DNA from: Planctomycetaceae bacterium
GTDB taxonomy: Bacteria > Planctomycetota > Planctomycetia > Pirellulales > JAEUIK01
Reading direction: 5' to 3'
Assembly: GCA_015493185.1 (NCBI GenBank)
Contig: WGDQ01000596.1
Location: 1 to 6,823, forward strand
Length of the DNA: 6,823 bases
Shown: piece after piece, positions 5,444-6,823 of the stretch
How positions within the stretch are numbered: position 1 is the first letter of the stretch
Layout of the letters: the number at the start of each line of letters is the position of its first letter
Made by a program: the position numbers and the translations under genes
The notes under the pieces: model-generated
Told to the model about the DNA's origin: nothing
What the model saw: only the letters and a program-made list of their open reading frames with translations
The model's database searches: none

Positions 5444-6823
5444 TCAGAAGTCGGACTGTGTCGACTGATGACGGTACAACGGCATGTAGCGGTAGTAAAC
5501 CTCGAGGGTCATGCACGCCAAGGCCGTGGTATACAGTCGGCCGCCAGCTTCAGCATGCGGACCGTCGAACCACCAACTGCCGGCTTCATGGCCCGATTTG
5601 GCCTGCGACTTCACCAGAAAGTCGCGCATGACACGGTTCCAGCGCTTCCACTGAGGGCCGCCGTAATGGTGCATCACCTGCGTGGCGTAGTAGTTGTAGT
5701 AGGGGTCGATCGGCCGTCCCCCTCGTCCGATAGCCGGCCCTCGCTTGGCAAGGTATTCGATACCGCGCCCTAGCGCCGGCTGATCGTGCGCCCACCCCAA
5801 ATACATGCGGCACAGCAGGCCCACTGAGGTGGTGCCCAGGTTATCGATGCTGCGGTCTCCGGCGTTAACGTATCCGTAACGGGCACCGCCATCGACCTGA
5901 ACGGTGTTCAGAAAGTGGTTGGCTCCCTCGATCGTAATGGGCGGTACGCGCAGATACGCCATGTGCGCGCTCTTGAGTGCCATGAGCTGCCAGCCGACAA
6001 CCGAGGTATCGCCCGGCATGCCCGGCACGTAGCGCCAACCGCCGCCTTGGGTATCTTGAGCATTGACAATAAAGTTCACGGCGGCCTGCGCGGGTCGGGC
6101 AAGGTTCGGGTCTTGTGTCATGGCGTAGGCCTCGCACAAGACGATGGTGCAAATGCCGTGATCGTACATGCGCCCCCCTTCCAGCAGGCTGCCGCCGTTG
6201 GGGCCGTATTTCATTCGACTCAGAAGGTATTTCAGCCCGGCCGCGATGTTTTTGCGATAAGTACCTTCGCGATGGGTTTGCCCAGCTCCTAGAAACGGTA
6301 GCAATGCCAGCCCAGTTGCGCCCGTGGTACAACGACGCAGCAAGCCTGGATGATCGCAGCGGCCTTGGCATTGCCCCTTGGTGTGATCGAAGCTCCAACC
6401 GCCATTGGGATATTGATGTCGCATGAGCCAGTGCAAGGCCCGCTCGACGGCGGCCTCGGTTTCGATGCTGCCACCGTTTTGCGCCACCAATACGCGCCGC
6501 GCGCCGGCCGCTCGCCCCTCGAGCCCGGTTCCCCGGTATGAGCCGACCTCGCTCATCAAATCGGCCCGGGGCGCGGTTTCAAACAAGCTGTCGCTGAGCT
6601 CTACATCGATCGATGACAGATCGTTATCGACGTTTTCAACTGTTTCTACACTGCTTGCGAGGCTGTCGCTCTGGATTTCCGGCGATAGCTCGGTGGGCTC
6701 TGAAAGGTCGATTTGCCGCTCGATTTCGACCGTTTCAAACTCCTCGATGCGCTGTCGCGCAACGGTGGAAGCCAACAGATCGCGCGGCGGCTCTTCCTCT
6801 CTTGGCAATACCAGCAACGCGAG
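5444..6823 (-). CDS. Squalene-cyclase/prenyltransferase-like repeat protein, membrane-anchored type (partial, N-terminus beyond right edge)
   Basis: 459 residues are visible and the frame is open at the right edge; the TTG at 6817 is internal, not a start. The first residues, LALLVLP, look like the end of a membrane helix, followed by a charged PREEEPPRD and an acidic Ser/Thr-rich linker to about residue 92. From about 118 an alpha/alpha-barrel repeat domain of the terpenoid-cyclase fold begins: ALHWLMRHQYPNGGWSF, a Cys pair in QCQGRCDHPG (C152, C156), TTGATGLALLPFLGAGQTH, and QDTQGGGWRYVPGMPGDTSV followed by GWQLMALKSA (a QW-like repeat). Later repeats are GGARYGYV, GTTSVGLLCRMYLGW, YNYYATQVMHHYGG and AGGRLYTTALACMTLEVYY. 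The DxDD acid motif of squalene-hopene cyclases is not seen in the visible part, so hopanoid synthesis is unlikely. Planctomycetes encode many such proteins of unknown function. Likely role: an envelope-anchored protein with a binding or unknown catalytic domain. Confidence 0.88.
   Translation of the reverse strand, partial: LALLVLPREEEPPRDLLASTVARQRIEEFETVEIERQIDLSEPTELSPEIQSDSLASSVETVENVDNDLSSIDVELSDSLFETAPRADLMSEVGSYRGTGLEGRAAGARRVLVAQNGGSIETEAAVERALHWLMRHQYPNGGWSFDHTKGQCQGRCDHPGLLRRCTTGATGLALLPFLGAGQTHREGTYRKNIAAGLKYLLSRMKYGPNGGSLLEGGRMYDHGICTIVLCEAYAMTQDPNLARPAQAAVNFIVNAQDTQGGGWRYVPGMPGDTSVVGWQLMALKSAHMAYLRVPPITIEGANHFLNTVQVDGGARYGYVNAGDRSIDNLGTTSVGLLCRMYLGWAHDQPALGRGIEYLAKRGPAIGRGGRPIDPYYNYYATQVMHHYGGPQWKRWNRVMRDFLVKSQAKSGHEAGSWWFDGPHAEAGGRLYTTALACMTLEVYYRYMPLYRHQSTQSDF

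Overview
The window looks like a piece of a GC-rich planctomycete chromosome, probably of the Pirellula-type order. This rests on protein character rather than on any marker gene. A short secreted protein at the left edge resembles a conserved family I associate with Planctomycetes. A terpenoid-cyclase-fold repeat protein at the right edge, carrying a long acidic linker after a hydrophobic N-terminal stretch, has an architecture common in that phylum. A HisA/HisF-related TIM barrel of the type found in methanogens, methylotrophs and planctomycetes fits as well. No rRNA, tRNA, CRISPR array, transposase or integrase was found.

Layout, left to right. (1) Minus strand, running off the left edge: a secreted or periplasmic, mostly helical protein of unknown function, with a good Shine-Dalgarno sequence and a sigma-54-like -24/-12 element upstream. 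(2) About 1.2 kb of divergent non-coding DNA (533-1744) with no convincing gene. It holds a dyad, a small group of hairpins and a terminator-like hairpin plus T-run on the plus strand. (3) Plus strand: an acyl-CoA carboxylase carboxyltransferase (beta) subunit of methylcrotonyl-CoA carboxylase type, followed after about 120 bases by a crotonase-family enoyl-CoA hydratase resembling bacterial 3-methylglutaconyl-CoA hydratase. (4) Minus strand, convergent with the crotonase: a HisA/HisF-related protein. (5) Minus strand, entering from the right edge: the squalene-cyclase/prenyltransferase-like repeat protein.

How the genes may work together. The carboxyltransferase and the crotonase make two consecutive steps of leucine/isovalerate breakdown (3-methylcrotonyl-CoA to 3-methylglutaconyl-CoA to HMG-CoA). 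The biotin carboxylase/BCCP (alpha) subunit, isovaleryl-CoA dehydrogenase and HMG-CoA lyase are not in the window, so the pathway would have to be completed elsewhere. The HisA-like gene and the repeat-protein gene share a strand but are separated by 252 bases containing a strong imperfect inverted repeat, so they are probably separate transcription units. I saw no clear sign of a new multi-gene system. The points most worth a second look are the sigma-54-like promoter, the lineage-specific protein it would drive, the insertion in the HisA-like barrel, and the possible small RNA in the divergent gap.
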